From positions 1,046,001-1,110,000 of the forward strand of contig CANXME010002568.1 of the NCBI GenBank assembly GCA_948144175.1: DNA of 64,000 nucleotides, written 5' to 3'. Below are positions 31,585 to 43,200 of this stretch, piece by piece. Made by a program: the position numbers and the translations under genes. Every line of letters begins with the position of its first letter. The first letter of the stretch is position 1. The notes beneath the pieces are model-generated. The model had not been told where the DNA came from and made no database searches. It saw only the letters and a list, made by a program, of their open reading frames with translations. The stretch is from Closterium sp. NIES-65 (lineage: Eukaryota > Streptophyta > Zygnematophyceae > Desmidiales > Closteriaceae).

Positions 31585-32666
31585 TGGAATCAGAGCAGGT
31601 TCCCTCCTAGGGACTGCTTCTAGGGCCCACCGAAGCGCGCCCCGAGGCGCGTTTTCCTTTTTTTTTAGCAACCCGTCGTGTCGCTCCTAGCGGCGCGTCG
31701 TGCCGCCCTTCCTTAGCGGCCCCGCCGCCCTTCGATCGCGGCCCCGCCGCCCCCCCTTCGATCGCGGCTCCGCCGCCCTTCCTTAGCGGCCCCGCCGCCC
31801 TTCGATCGCGGCCCCGCCGCCCTCTGCTACGCGGCCCCACCGCCCTCTGCTAAGCGGCCCCGCCGCCCTTCGATCGCGGCCCCGCCGCCCTCTGCTACGC
31901 GGCCCCGCCGCCCTCTGCTAAGCGGCCCCGCCGCCCTTCGATCGCGGCCCTGCCGCTCTCTGCTAAGCGGCCCCGCCGCCCTTCGATCGGGGCCCCGCCG
32001 CCCTCTGCTAAGCGGCCCCGCCGCCCTCTGCTAAGCGGCCCCGCCGCCCTCTGCTAAGCGGCCCCGCCGCCTTGCTTACGCGGCCCCGCCGCCCTCTATT
32101 ACGCGGCCCCGCCGCCCTCTTCTACGCGGGCCCGCCGCCCTTCCTTCGTGGCCCCGCCGCTCTGCTCTCGCGGCCCCGCCGCCCTCTGCTTAGCGGCCCC
32201 GCCGCCCTTCCTTCGCGGCCCCGTCGCCCTTCCTGCACGGCCCCGCCGCCCTACCTGCGGCCCCGCCGCCGCCCTACCTCCACGGCCCAGCATCAGCCGA
32301 GCCGCCCAGCCGCAGCCGAGCGGCCCAGCATCAGCTGAGCCGCCCAACCGCAGCCGAGCGGCCCAGCATCAGCCGAGCCGCCCAATCGCAGCCGAGCCGC
32401 CCGGCAGAAGCCGAACCGCCCGGGAGCCGCTGAGCAGCCCAGCAGCAGCCGAGCCGCCCAGCAGCAGCCGGGCCGCCCTGGAGCCGCCGAGCCGCCGGGC
32501 ACCCTTCCTGGAGCAGCCAAGCCACCCAGGAGCAGCCGAGCCGCCCAGGAGCTGCCGAGCCGCCCAGCAACCGCCGAGCCGCCCGACCTGCCCTGCCCGG
32601 TGAGCACCGTACCGCTGTCACTGCGTGCCCTTCCCCTACTGCTTGCACTGCTCCATTGTCGTCGTC
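31585..32666 (+). other. Copia-3 5' leader, GC-rich tandem repeats
   Basis: Units of the type GCGGCCCCGCCGCCCT (31700-32290), then GCCGAGCCGCCCAGCA units (32290-32590), ending in the conserved CTGCCCTGCCCGGTGAGCAC stretch 5' of gag. That last stretch contains GGTGAG, a possible splice donor, also present in the Copia-0, -1 and -2 leaders (as GGTGAGCAC or GGTGAGAAC). Confidence 0.7.
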
Positions 32667-33725
32667 ATGGCTACACCCAGTGTCCTCGCTTTTGACGCTG
32701 AGGGTCGAGCCATTGACTTTGAGGTCTGGCTCGACGACCTGCAGCTGTTTTTACAGTGCGATAGGGCGGACGGTCTGTCTCTTTGACCTCACCTCTGGCG
32801 CCGTCCCTGCCCCTGCTGCTGATGCTGACGCCACTGTTCGCTCTCAGTGGGCCACGCGCGATGCTGCTGCACGTCTTGCTGTGCGTCGCCACCTGCCTAC
32901 CGCTGAGCGCGCGCACTTTAGCCAGTACAGGAGTGCCCAGACCTTGTACGACGCTGTAGTTGCGCGCTACTCCTCCCCTGCCACTGCTGCACTGAGCCGC
33001 CTCATGCTCCCCTTCCTCTTCCCTGACCTTGCCGCCTTTCCCACTGTCGCTGATCTCATCACGCACCTCCGCACTAGTGACACTCGCTACCGCGCTGCGC
33101 TTCCTGCTGACTTCTGCGCCAAGAACCCCCCCCCCCCATGTACATCACTCTCTACTTCTTAGTCACTCGCCTCCCTGACTCCCTTCGTGTAGTCCAGGAC
33201 CACTTCCTCGCGGTCTGTCCCACCACCCTCACAGTCGACAGCCTCGAGAAGGCCCTCCTTGCAGCAGAGAAGAGCATAGTCGCTGTAGGAGCCTCTCGAG
33301 GTGACCCCCGCGCCCCCATCTTTGAGGGGTGTTCTCCTTCCCCTCTCCTGCCCTCTATCGCCTCTGCCGCTGCGGCCGACCTCGTTGGTCTTGAGTGGGT
33401 CGGTGCGGCGTCTGCCCCTAGCGGGAGACGCCGCTCTGGCAAGGGCAAGGGGGGCAAGGGAGCGGGTGGGGCCAGTGGGGGCGGTGGAGGTGGAGGTGGA
33501 GGCGGCGGAGGGAGTGGGGGTGGCGGTGGAGGTGGTAGCGGGGGTGGGGGTGCTAGTGGCGGCAGTGGAGGCAGGGGTGGCGGCGGCGGTGGCGGTGGTA
33601 GCGGAGGTGGCGGAGGTGGCGGCAGTGGAGGCGGAGGCGGGGGCGGTGGAGGCGGAGGCGGGGGTGGCGGAGGTGGAGGTGGTCGGAGTGGAGCTTCGCA
33701 GCGGAGCGGCACTGGGGGCGGTCAG

Positions 33726-33761
<36 letters not shown>

Positions 33762-33841
33762 CGTTCTCGCGACGTCCCCACCTCTCAGCAGCTCCGTGAG
33801 TGGTACACGCAGCGTCAGCGCGGTGGGGGTTTGGCCGCCTG
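32667..33841 (+). pseudogene. Copia-3 gag, frameshifted, zinc knuckle deleted
   Basis: Begins at ATG 32667. Two bases are missing near 32780 and bases are added in the C run at 33126-33136, both relative to Copia-1. A Gly-rich tract (33470-33690) and a CAG run coding Gln (33730-33765) follow. Near 33830 a deletion of about 80 bp removes the zinc-knuckle-like motif that Copia-1 and Copia-2 retain, joining GGG directly to RLTDAW-type sequence. Gag is therefore non-functional. Confidence 0.85.
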
Positions 33842-34552
33842 ACGGACGCTTGGCGCCAGCAGTTCCCGGAGGCCGCGGAGATCCCCCGCTGGGGAGAGCT
33901 GTCTAGGGCTGGTGTAGCTATCTTTGATCTTGATTTTGATGCTATCCTTGCTGCCATGTATGCTGTTACCATTAGTGATGAGGGTGACTGTTACCGGTGT
34001 TTCCCGCCCAACCCGGGCATTGGTACTGCTGCTCTAGGTGCCGGTGAGACTTCTGCTCTAGGTGCCAGTGCGTCTGTGCTCTCAGGTGCTGGTGAGGCTG
34101 CTCTCTCAGGTACTAGTGCGTCTGCGCTCTCAGGTACTGCGTCGGCTTTGGCCTCACACACCTTCACCCTTGACTCTGGAGCGTCTCGCTCTTTCTTTCG
34201 GGACCGCACCACACTCACGCCGCTTACTCGGCCGGTCGCGGTTTCCCTGGCTGACCCCTCTGGGGGTCCTGTCCTGTCTCGCTTCTCCACAGTCCTCCCG
34301 TGTCCGGCGGCTCCCTCTGGCACCCTGTCTGGTCTCTACCTCCCCTCGTTCTCTACGAACTTGGTGAGTGGTGCTGACCTACAGGATGCGGGAGTCCACC
34401 AGTTCACCCCTGCTCGTCAGCGAGTGACGCACTGCACAGAGGCTAGCACGGGTCGTCACCTGGCTACGTTTACACGTCAGCCAGGGTCGAGCCTGTACAC
34501 ACTGACCACTGCTTCTCCTCCAGTTCCTGAGTCTGGTAGGGTCCCTTCGTAA
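33842..34552 (+). pseudogene. Copia-3 protease region
   Basis: Encodes RLTDAWRQQF, IFDLDFDAIL, the Gly-Ala-Ser repeat spacer and protease LDSGASRSFFRDRTT. It ends at a TAA at 34550-34552 where Copia-1 has CCG, so it is not continuous with the integrase. Confidence 0.85.
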
Positions 34553-37500
34553 GGTCAGGTGTTTGCTGCAGCGTCCAGGTCTGGCCCTGAGTCTGCCCCC
34601 TGTTCGTGTCCTCGCCTGTCTCACGAGACTCTCCTCTGGCACCACCGCCTTGGTCACCCCTCTCTGCTTCGGCTCAGAGGCATGGCCTCCCGTCTCCTTG
34701 TGTCTGGTCTTCCCCGGTCTCTCCCTCCCCTTCCTCAGGGCCCTGGCCCTACCTGTGTCCCCTGTGTCGAGGGGCGCCAGCGTGCTGCCCCGCACTCCTC
34801 CCAGTTTCCTCCGACAGAGGCTCCGTTGCAGACGCTTCACATGGACGTGTGGGGCCCTGCCCGCGTCCGTGGACTGGGTCACGAGCGCTACTTCCTGTTG
34901 GTGGTTGACGACTACTCGCGTTACACCACACTCTTCCCCTTGCGCAGCAAGGGTGATGTCACTGAGGTGCTGATCGACTGGATCCGCGCAGCTTGTCTCC
35001 AGCTCAGGCAGAGCTTTGGCTCGGACTTTCCTGTGTTGCGTCTGCACTCGGACAGAGGCGGAGAGTTCTCCTCTGGCCTTCTGCGTGCCTTCTGTCGTGC
35101 GCGAGGCATCCGCCAGACCTTCACGCTTCCGGACTCACCGCAGCAAAATGGGATTGCAGAGCGCCGCATTGGCATGGTCATGGACGTCGCTCGTACGTCT
35201 ATGATGCATGCGGCTGCCCCCCATTTTCCTGTGGCCGTTTGCGGTCAGGTACGCGGCGCATCAGATCAACCTCCACCCCAGGGTCTCCAGGCCGGAGACC
35301 TCCCCAGCCCTGCTGTGGACGGGGAAGGTTGGCGATGCGTCGGCGTCATGGGTCTGGGGATCTCGGGCGTTTGTCCGCGACTTGTCTGCGGACAAGCTGT
35401 CCCCTCGCGCTGCTCCCTGCGTCTTCCTGGGGTTCCCCCCCCGACGCCCCTGGATGGCAATTCTACCACCCCACCTCTCGACGTGTTCTGTCCTCCCAGG
35501 ACGTCACGTTCGACGAGTCGGTACCCTACTACCGCCTCTTCCCCTACCGCACTCCGTCCCTTCCCCCGCCCCCGCTCTTCTTGGTACCAGGTCCCCCCCC
35601 GGTAGACCCCCTCCCCCCTCAGGGTCCTGCCCCTTCAGGTGTGTCCCAGGTAGACGCGGTCGAGCCTGTCGAGGTCACTGGTGACTCTGGTGCTGCTGCG
35701 GGAGCTGAGCCTGGGGGTGCTGGGACTGGAGGTGCTACGCTTGGGGGTGCTGAGCCTGGGGGTGCGGAGTCTGGAGGTGTTGAGCCTGGGGGTGCTGAGC
35801 CTGGGGGTGCTGAGCCTGGGGGTACTGAGTCTGGGGGTGCCGAGCCTGGGGGTGCTGTGCCTGGGGGTGCTGAGCCTGGGGGTGCTGAGACTGGGGGTGC
35901 TCCGCCTGGAGGCGCTTTGCGTGAGGGCGCTGTGCCTGGAGGTTCTCCGCCTGGAGGTGCTTCGTCTCGCCGGGAGCCACTCTCCCCACAGGAGCTACGT
36001 GAGTGGTTTGCCCGGCGCTGGAGGCGTGCTGCTGGTGCTGGAGGTTCTTCGGCTGCAGAGGGTGCTGCTGCCGCGCGTCCCGGAGGTGCTCGTGCTGTGT
36101 GTGCTGGAGCTGCTAGGCCTGAGGGTCCTCCTGGAGCTGGTGCTGCTGAGGGTGTTGGCGTTGAGACTACTGCTGGGGGTCCGACTGACAGTGCTCCTGG
36201 TGCTGCTGGGGGTTCTCGAGCTACTGGAGGTGCTGCTGGAGGTGCTGCTGGAGCGGGTACTCCTGCTGGGGGTACTGGTGCTGTCCCTGCTGTCTCTGGC
36301 GTCGCCACGCGGCCCCGACCGTACTTCGTTCCGCTCCTGCAGCAGGTTCTTGGTCTTCCACCTTCTCTTGGTCCTCCTCCTCCTCCCTTAGAGGGTCCAC
36401 AGCCTGTCCAGTCCCAATCACAGCTACAGCCTGCCTCCCCTTTGCCTGCTCCTTCTCCCTACACTGGTCGGACTGGAGGTCTTACTGAGCGTCGTGAGCC
36501 TGCGTCTCGTCCTGCGTCGCCTGTTTGTCTTGCACGCACTAGTGGCCGCGGTTCACGTCAGCGTCCTCCTCCTGTCCCTGGCACGCACCGGATGTCTCTG
36601 CGTCCGTCCACTGCTCCTCTGCGTGCCCTTTTGCCTTCTCCTCCTGCTCCCTCTCTTCCTGCTCTTGCCGACCCGGAGTCGGACTCTCTTCATGCTGCCA
36701 GTCCTACTGTCACGCGTCTCCTTGCTACTGCTGTCACTGACCCTTCTTTCGAGTCTTCTGCTGCGTCTGCCCTTGTCACTGAGCTCGTCGACTTTGCTGC
36801 GCGCTGTCGTCTAGACTACGCTGCTAGTCTTGTCGCTGAGTCTGAGTCTGCCTGTCCTCCGTCCGTCGGGGGTGAGTGTGCCCTTGGCACGGACGTCCTT
36901 GAGGACAGGCAGGAGGAGTTCCAGTGTCTGGCCGCCGCTTCACCTCATCTCGCGTCTGTACTGCTAGCCCCTGAGGGAGACCCGGATGCACTAGACATCC
37001 CGACTCCGCGCTCTTACGCGGAGGCGATAGAGGGTCCCTACTCCTCTCAGTGGCAGGCAGCTATGGATGCAGAGATGGCTTCCTGGAAGTCCACAGGCAC
37101 CTACGTTGACGCTGTTCCCCCTCGTGGGGCGAACATCGTCAGTGGCATGTGGATTTTCAGGGTGAAGCGGCCGCCGGGTTCTCCGCCTGTCTTCAAGGCG
37201 CGTTACGTGGCTCGTGGCTTCAGTCAGCGGCAGGGAGTTGACTACTTTCAGACCTTCTCCCCCACCCCGAAGATGACCACTCTTCGGGTACTGCTGCACG
37301 TTGCTGCTCACCGTGACTACGAGCTGCACTCTCTCGACTTCAGCACCGCTTTCTTGCAGGGCAGTCTGCACGAGGAGATCTGGCTGCGTCGCCCACCTGG
37401 CTTCACTGGGTCTTTCCCTCCTGGTACCCAGTGGAGTCTCCGGCGTCCAGTCTACGGTCTCCGCCAGGCGCCGCGTGAGTGGCACGACACACTGAGGACT

Positions 37501-38577
37501 ACGCTGGCGGCACTTGGGGTTGCTCCTTCTACTGTCGACCCGTCGCTGTTTCTGCGCACCGACACCTCTCTGCCGCCGTTCTACATCCTCGTGTACGTCG
37601 ACGACTTGGTCTTTGCCACAGCTGACACTGCTGGACTCGCCTACGTGAAGTCCGAGCTGCAGAAGAGACACACGTGCACTGACCTGGGTGAACTGCGCAG
37701 CTACCTTGGCTTGCAGATCACCCGGGACAGAGCACGCCGCACCATTACCCTGACTCAGTCACACATGGTGCAGCAGGTCTTTCAGCGGTTCGGCTTCACG
37801 TACTCCTCGCCTCAGGCCACTCCTCTGTCTACTCGCCACTCGCTCTCAGCTCTGCCTTCGGATGAGTCCGTAGAGTCGAGTGGTCCGTATGCAGAGCTTG
37901 TTGGCTGCCTCATGTACCTGATGACCTGCACACGACCTGACGTTGCATACCCTCTTAGCATTATCGCACGCTATGTTGCTCCTGGGAGACACCGACCAGA
38001 GCACATGGCTGTAGCGAAGAGGGTGTTGCGCTACTTGTGCAGTACGTCGGGCATGGGGCTAGTGCTTGGAGGGCGCAGTCCAATGGTCCTCACTAAGCAC
38101 GCGGACGCTTCTTGGGCTGACGACCAGGCTACGCAGCGGTCGTCACAGGGTTACACCTTCAGCCTTGGTTCCGGCTCTGTTTCGTGGCGGGCTACCCGCT
38201 CGTCTTCTGTTCTCGGCTCCAGTTGTGAGGCTGAGATCTACGCCGGGGCTATGGCTGCTCAGAAGCTTCGCTGGCTCACCTACCTGCTGACCGACCTTGG
38301 AGAGCCGCCTAGTTCTCCTCCAGTCCTGTACGTAGACAACAAGGCCATGCTGGCCTTGTGTCGAGAGCAGCGACTGGAGCACAGGACAAAGCACATTGCT
38401 CTCCGCTACTTTCTTGCTCGCGAGCTACAGCAGCGTGGACAGTTGCGACTTGCGTACGTGGCCTCTGAGGCCAACACTGCTGATGTCTTCATCAAGGCAC
38501 TTGCGCCTTGTGATCATCAGCGTTGCTGCACGCAGCTGGGTCTTGTGCCTGTCTTGCCTCACTTGCTCACTTCTTGA
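34553..38577 (+). pseudogene. Copia-3 integrase, reverse transcriptase and RNase H
   Basis: The integrase finger and core are at 34590-35225. An extra base near 35226 (TTTTCCTG for TTTTCTG) and another in the C run near 35447 shift the frame, after which one frame stays open to the stop at 38577. It includes the 15-bp-repeat linker (GAEPGG, 35700-35930), reverse transcriptase (SLDFSTAFLQG, LVYVDDLVFA) and RNase H (KHADASWADDQ, SSCEAEIYA, TKHIALRYF). The C-terminal 1000 codons look intact, but the protein could not be made as one piece. Confidence 0.88.
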
Positions 38578-38789
38578 CCTTGCTTGTACCTTCACCTATA
38601 TATACTCTTGCTCTTGCTTGCTTGACTCTTGTATATCTCTATATATGATCTTGCATGTGAACTGGCCTTGTGGCCCTTGAACTTGTGCTCGGAATGTGTG
38701 GTGACTTTGTGATCCACCCTGAGCTTTGCTTTGCTTTGCTTGACTGGTCTTGTGACCCCTTGTTCTCCCCCACTTTGCCTATGGGGGTG
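38578..38789 (+). other. Copia-3 3' untranslated region and polypurine tract
   Basis: Same layout as the sister elements: TATATA runs (38597-38645), CTTTG repeats (38725-38741), CTATGGGGGTG before the LTR. Confidence 0.7.
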
Positions 38790-38925
38790 TGTCAGAATAT
38801 TATATAGCTTACTTATTTGTGTAGGCTATAGTGGGGTATCCCATAGGGGGTACAACCCAACTAGGGTTTCCTATTTGTACTCACTTCGTTCATAGTCAAT
38901 TCATTTTCTCGTTCTTTCTTTCACA
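38790..38925 (+). repeat. Copia-3 3' LTR
   Basis: 136 bp from TGTCAGAATATT to TTTCACA, about two differences from the 5' LTR. Confidence 0.9.
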
Positions 38926-39518
38926 GGTAGAGTCACGTAGTCCATCGGCTTCGTGACGATGACACGCCACTAGTCCATGGCGGGTCCTCGCAGCAGTGAC
39001 ATGACGTAACGGATTTTCGCCGTATCCTCCGAGACGTAGTTGGCATCGAAGAAGACATTCATCATGAACAGCCATGCCTGAACGGTAGGACCACCCCGTT
39101 GACTCGGGTCAAAGCATGGCGGACGCTGCGGCTTCAGCGGCATCGGCGACGGCAGTGTTGATTCGCTGGCCGGCACAAAAATCGTGACTCGAGGCTGACT
39201 CCTGGCCGCATTCGTCGCTTCGGGGTGTGTCGTGCCGTGGTCGTCGTCTCCATCGTGGCGGACGATGCCATCACTGGCCGCGCTCGCGAGTTGCCCCACA
39301 CTTCCATGTTGCGATGTCTGTAGTGCAAGCTGTACCAGAGTGCCAGATGCTTGAGATTGTGCTTGCTGTGCTCGTGCGACGTCATTTTGCAGGGACGTGC
39401 GTTCTGCCGTCAGCGTCGCGATTTCTTCAGAACTTTCGCAAAGTTGCTGCAGCAGTTCGTTCAAGCGCTCCTGCGTGAGAGTGGTGACGTCGATGTGCTC
39501 GGCCATTACGAAGGGCAT
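38926..39518 (-). pseudogene. Element Y gag, N-terminal part
   Basis: Minus-strand frame from ATG 39518: a helical, coiled-coil-like stretch (LTQERLNELLQQLCESSEEI), a Gln-rich segment, then PPCFDPSQRGGPTVQAWLFMMNVFFDANYV and RYVMSLLRGPAMD, the start of the gypsy gag core. A TAG follows AMD, in line with decay. The next part is at 31448 beyond Copia-3. Confidence 0.82.
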
Positions 39519-39690
39519 TGGCTCGGCTTAGTCTAGGCGCAGTCGTGGCTGCACGCGTTTACGAGAGAACGCGAGGACAGCGGCTCCTAGGGGCTAAGGT
39601 GCGTGAGTCCCTTCGAGTGAAAAATCAAAAGTTGATTTCCTGGGGTGCGGAGATGCGCGGTCCGAAAAGAAAGAGGCTCTGAATACCAAG
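39519..39690 (-). other. Element Y leader and primer-binding site
   Basis: TGGTATTCAGAGCC on the minus strand at 39675-39688 is a tRNA-Met-type primer-binding site with one extra T, two bases from the LTR. The rest is a short leader without repeats. Confidence 0.7.
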
Positions 39691-40014
39691 TGTTACGGGT
39701 GCAATGAAGCGAGGTAGCGAGGATTGCACAAAGGTGTCAAACGAGTACAAAATGTGAGCGAAGGCGTGAGCGAACATTTATACGCGAAACATGCAAACGG
39801 TAACGCGGTGCGTGCGAGCTAGCTAGTGCTACGCTGGTAGCGAGGTTCGGGCTAGTCCCGAAGCGTAGGCCGACACGGCCGGGCCAGCAGTGTGAGGTTT
39901 GGTGAGGTTCGCGCACGAAGTTGGCGAGCTCCGTTAGCAGTGACGGGCGAACAACGGCTGCTGCTGTACGGGACGTTGCAGGTCGCGCTAAGGAATGTCG
40001 AGAAAATTCCTTAC
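39691..40014 (-). repeat. Element Y 5' LTR (about 324 bp)
   Basis: Matches the remnant at 15757-15954 over its left half in minus-strand terms. On the minus strand it ends CCCGTAACA. The outer end is at about 40014 (GTAAGGAATTTTC). Beyond it starts single-copy DNA with the 3' flank of gene A. Confidence 0.82.
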
Positions 40015-40244
40015 TATACTCCTCTCTTAACTTGTTCTGATATGAACCTGTCACACATTTTTTTCAGAACGAAGTAGGCCAATTTCCAACTACTTGATTC
40101 TAACTTGGATATTTCTCTAAAAGCTTTAGATTTTCAAGGAGTAAATGGCATTGTGTGTACTCTTATTTCAGATTCACAGAAGCATAAGGTAACCTAGGCC
40201 GAACACAAGTTTCAGAAACTCATCACAAACTGCACCCTACGAAT
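40015..40244 (-). other. 3' untranslated region / downstream flank of gene A
   Basis: The 230 bp between the gene A stop codon and the gypsy LTR. A polyadenylation-like AATAAG lies on the minus strand at 40162-40167, about 80 bp after the stop. No other feature seen. Confidence 0.5.
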
Positions 40245-43200
40245 TTACTTATAACCGGCACCGCTCTCACCCGCATACGAGTTGTCAGATCCTTCTGCAT
40301 AGCTAGGCTCGTTCATTGGCATCTGGCCCTCGCCCTCCCCACCTGCTGGGTATGCGACTGGGACAGCTGAAGCCTTGTACAATCTGGCGTGGGGAAGACA
40401 ATAGAGGGGATAAGAATGAGTGGAAGGGATTCAGTTGCAGTGATGGAGGAGTAACTAACACTCAGGTGATATGATGATTTTTGTTCATGTTTGTGTATGT
40501 GATGTGCAGTGAGATAGTTGTGTGAGGGAGCTGGAAATAAACAACTACGGCTTATTACTCAAGCACTCGCTATCTCACCTCTCCCACCATCTGAACTCCC
40601 TGGGAATTCCCACACCCCCTTTCTCTTTCTTCCCCCTTCACCCCCTTCTTCCACCCTCTCCCCCCCTCCCCCTCCACTCTGCCCCCAGCCACCTCCAACC
40701 CCATCCCCCAGTCCCAAACCCAACTGCCCATCCTTTCCCCCAGGCCTTACCCCTCACTTTTTGAGGCGCCTCAAAAATAGACCCACCCTTTCCCCCAAGT
40801 CTTACCCCTCAACTTCGGCGTCGCTGAGTTTGTCACCGAGCCGGACGGCTCGGAAGACGTAGATAGGCATGGAGAGGGCCTGCATCATGCAGGCGATGGT
40901 GATGACCAGGAAGCCAATCCACAGCATCTGGAAATTGGTTATCATCGCCTGTGCCTCCGACATTGCAAACTGGGTGGGGCACAATGGGAAGGGGAGGCAG
41001 GGGAGTTGGGATATGGGAATTAAGGGGGACTCGTGAGTATCGTAAGGGGACTCGTGAGTATCGTAAGGGGACTCGTGAGTATCGTAAGGGGACTCGTGAG
41101 TATCGTAAGGGGACTCGTGAGTATCGTAAGGGGACTCGTGAGTATCGTAAGGGGACTCGTGAGTATCGTAAGGGGACTCGTGAGTATCGTAAGGGGACTC
41201 GTGAGTATCGTAAGGGGACTCGTGAGTATCGTAAGGGGACTCGTGAGTATCGTAAGGGGACTCGTGAGTATCGTAAGGGGACTCGTGAGTATCGTAAGGG
41301 GACTCGTGAGTATCGTAAGGGGACTCGTGAGTATCGTAAGGGGACTCGTGAGTATCGTAAGGGGACTCGTGAGTATCGTAAGGGGACTCGTGAGTATCGT
41401 AAGGGGACTCGTGAGTATCGTAAGGGACTCGTGAGTATCGTAAGGGGACTCGTGAGTATCGTAAGGGGACTCGTGAGTATCGTAAGGGGACTCGTGAGTA
41501 TCGTAAGGGGACTCGTGAGTATCGTAAGGGGACTCGTGAGTATCGTAAGGGGACTCGTGAGTATCGTAAGGGGACTCGTGAGTATCGTAAGGGGACTCGT
41601 GAGTATCGTAAGGGGACTCGTGAGTATCGTAAGGGGACTCGTGAGTATCGTAAGGGGACTCGTGAGTATCGTAAGGGGACTCGTGAGTATCGTAAGGGGA
41701 CTCGTGAGTATCGTAAGGGGACTCGTGAGTATCGTAAGGGGACTCGTGAGTATCGTAAGGGGACTCGTGAGTATCGTAAAGGCACCGGTGATGCCTGGAC
41801 TAGGAAGCCGACCCAGAGCATCTAGAAGAGAAATTGGTCACCATTGCCTGTGCCTCGGATTTTGCTAACTGGGGGGACACAGTGGGGGGAAGGGGGGTTG
41901 AGGGGGCATTGGGGGGCGAAACAGCACGCTGATTTCCCATGAAGGAACCAGAAAGCCAACCCATCTGGAAGTTGGAGGTGACTCTTGAGTCGACTCAAAA
42001 GTCAACCTGAGTTCCCATGAAGGAACCATAATTCCAACCCATCTGGAAGTTGGAGGTGACTCTTGAGTCGACTCAAAAAGTCAGCCTGAGTTCCCATGAA
42101 GGAACCATAATTCCAACCATGGTGGCGACGTAGGAGCAGTCGACAAGGGTGAGCACGTTGGGGATGGTGGATTCGAGCAGCGCGAGCGTCTGAGCCGTGG
42201 CTGTGAGGCCGTTCATCACCACCTCTGGCACCGCACAGCACCGCACTGCACCACACAGCACTGTACTGCACCGCACCGCACCGCACTGCATATCTTCTCA
42301 CCTTGGCAATGTTGGCGACATAGGAGCAGTCCACAAGGGTAAGCACGTTGGGGATGGTGGATTCGAGCAGCGCGAGCGTCTGAGCCATGGCTGTGAGGCC
42401 GTTCATCACCACCTCTGGCACCGCACAGCACCGCACTGCACTGCACCGCACCGCACCGCACTGCATATCTTCTCACCTTGGCAATGTTGGCGACATAGGA
42501 GCAGTCGACAAGGGTAAGCACGTTGGGGATGGTGGATTCGAGCAGCGCGAGCGTCTGTGCCGTGGCTGTGAGGCCGTTCATCACCACCTCTGGCACCGCA
42601 CAGCACCGCACTGCACTGCACCGCACCGCACCGCACTGCATATCTTCTCACCTTGGCAATGTTGGCGACATAGGAGCAGTCGACAAGGGTAAGCACGTTG
42701 GGGATGGTGGATTCGAGCAGCGCGAGCGTCTGTGCCGTGGCTGTGAGGCCGTTCATCACCACCTCTGGCACCGCACAGCACCGCACTGCACTGCACCGCA
42801 CCGCACCGCACTGCATATCTTCTCACCTTGGCAATGTTGGCGACATAGGAGCAGTCCACAAGGGTAAGCACGTTGGGGATGGTGGATTCGAGCAGCACGA
42901 GCGTCTGAGCCGTGGCTGTGAGGCCGTTCATCACCACCTCTGGCACCGCACAGCACCGCACTGCACCACACAGCACTGTACTGCACCGCACCGCACCGCA
43001 CTGCATATCTTCTCACCTTGGCAATGTTGGCGACATAGGAGCAGTCCACAAGGGTAAGCACGTTGGGGATGGTGGATTCGAGCAGCGCGAGCGTCTGAGC
43101 CGTGGCTGTGAGGCCGTTCATCACCACCTCTGGCACCGCACAGCACCGCACTGCACTGCACCGCACCGCACCGCACTGCATATCTTCTCACCTTGGCAAT

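Larger units (their letters stand above)
31449..38925 (+). mobile_element. Copia-3: Ty1/copia retrotransposon without matching target duplication
   Basis: 136-bp LTRs (31449-31584 and 38790-38925) with about two differences. Primer-binding site TGGAATCAGAGCAGG, GC-rich leader, degenerate gag, intact-looking reverse transcriptase and RNase H, and the usual polypurine tract. The 5 bp before it (tcccg, 31444-31448) and after it (ggtag, 38926-38930) do not match, unlike the other insertions. Confidence 0.9.
15752..40014 (-). mobile_element. Element Y: Ty3/gypsy chromovirus, host of the nested insertions
   Basis: Minus-strand gypsy element in the order 5' LTR (39691-40014), primer-binding site (39675-39688), gag, protease, reverse transcriptase, RNase H, integrase, chromodomain, polypurine tract, 3' LTR. 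The polypurine tract lies next to the left LTR and the primer-binding site next to the right one, which fixes the orientation. Five insertions (Z with W1, W2, Copia-2, Copia-3, X) split it into pieces that join in order. Stops and frameshifts in most pieces show that it is dead. Without its inserts roughly 5 kb of Y is in the window. Confidence 0.85.

Noticed and set aside
40518-40862. Pro/Ser-rich open frame of 114 codons on the plus strand
   Set aside because: Antisense to intron 11 and exon 11 of gene A; a C-rich tract with low complexity.
41022-41780. CRISPR-like array of direct repeats
   Set aside because: Units are contiguous 21-mers without variable spacers, in an intron of a eukaryotic gene.
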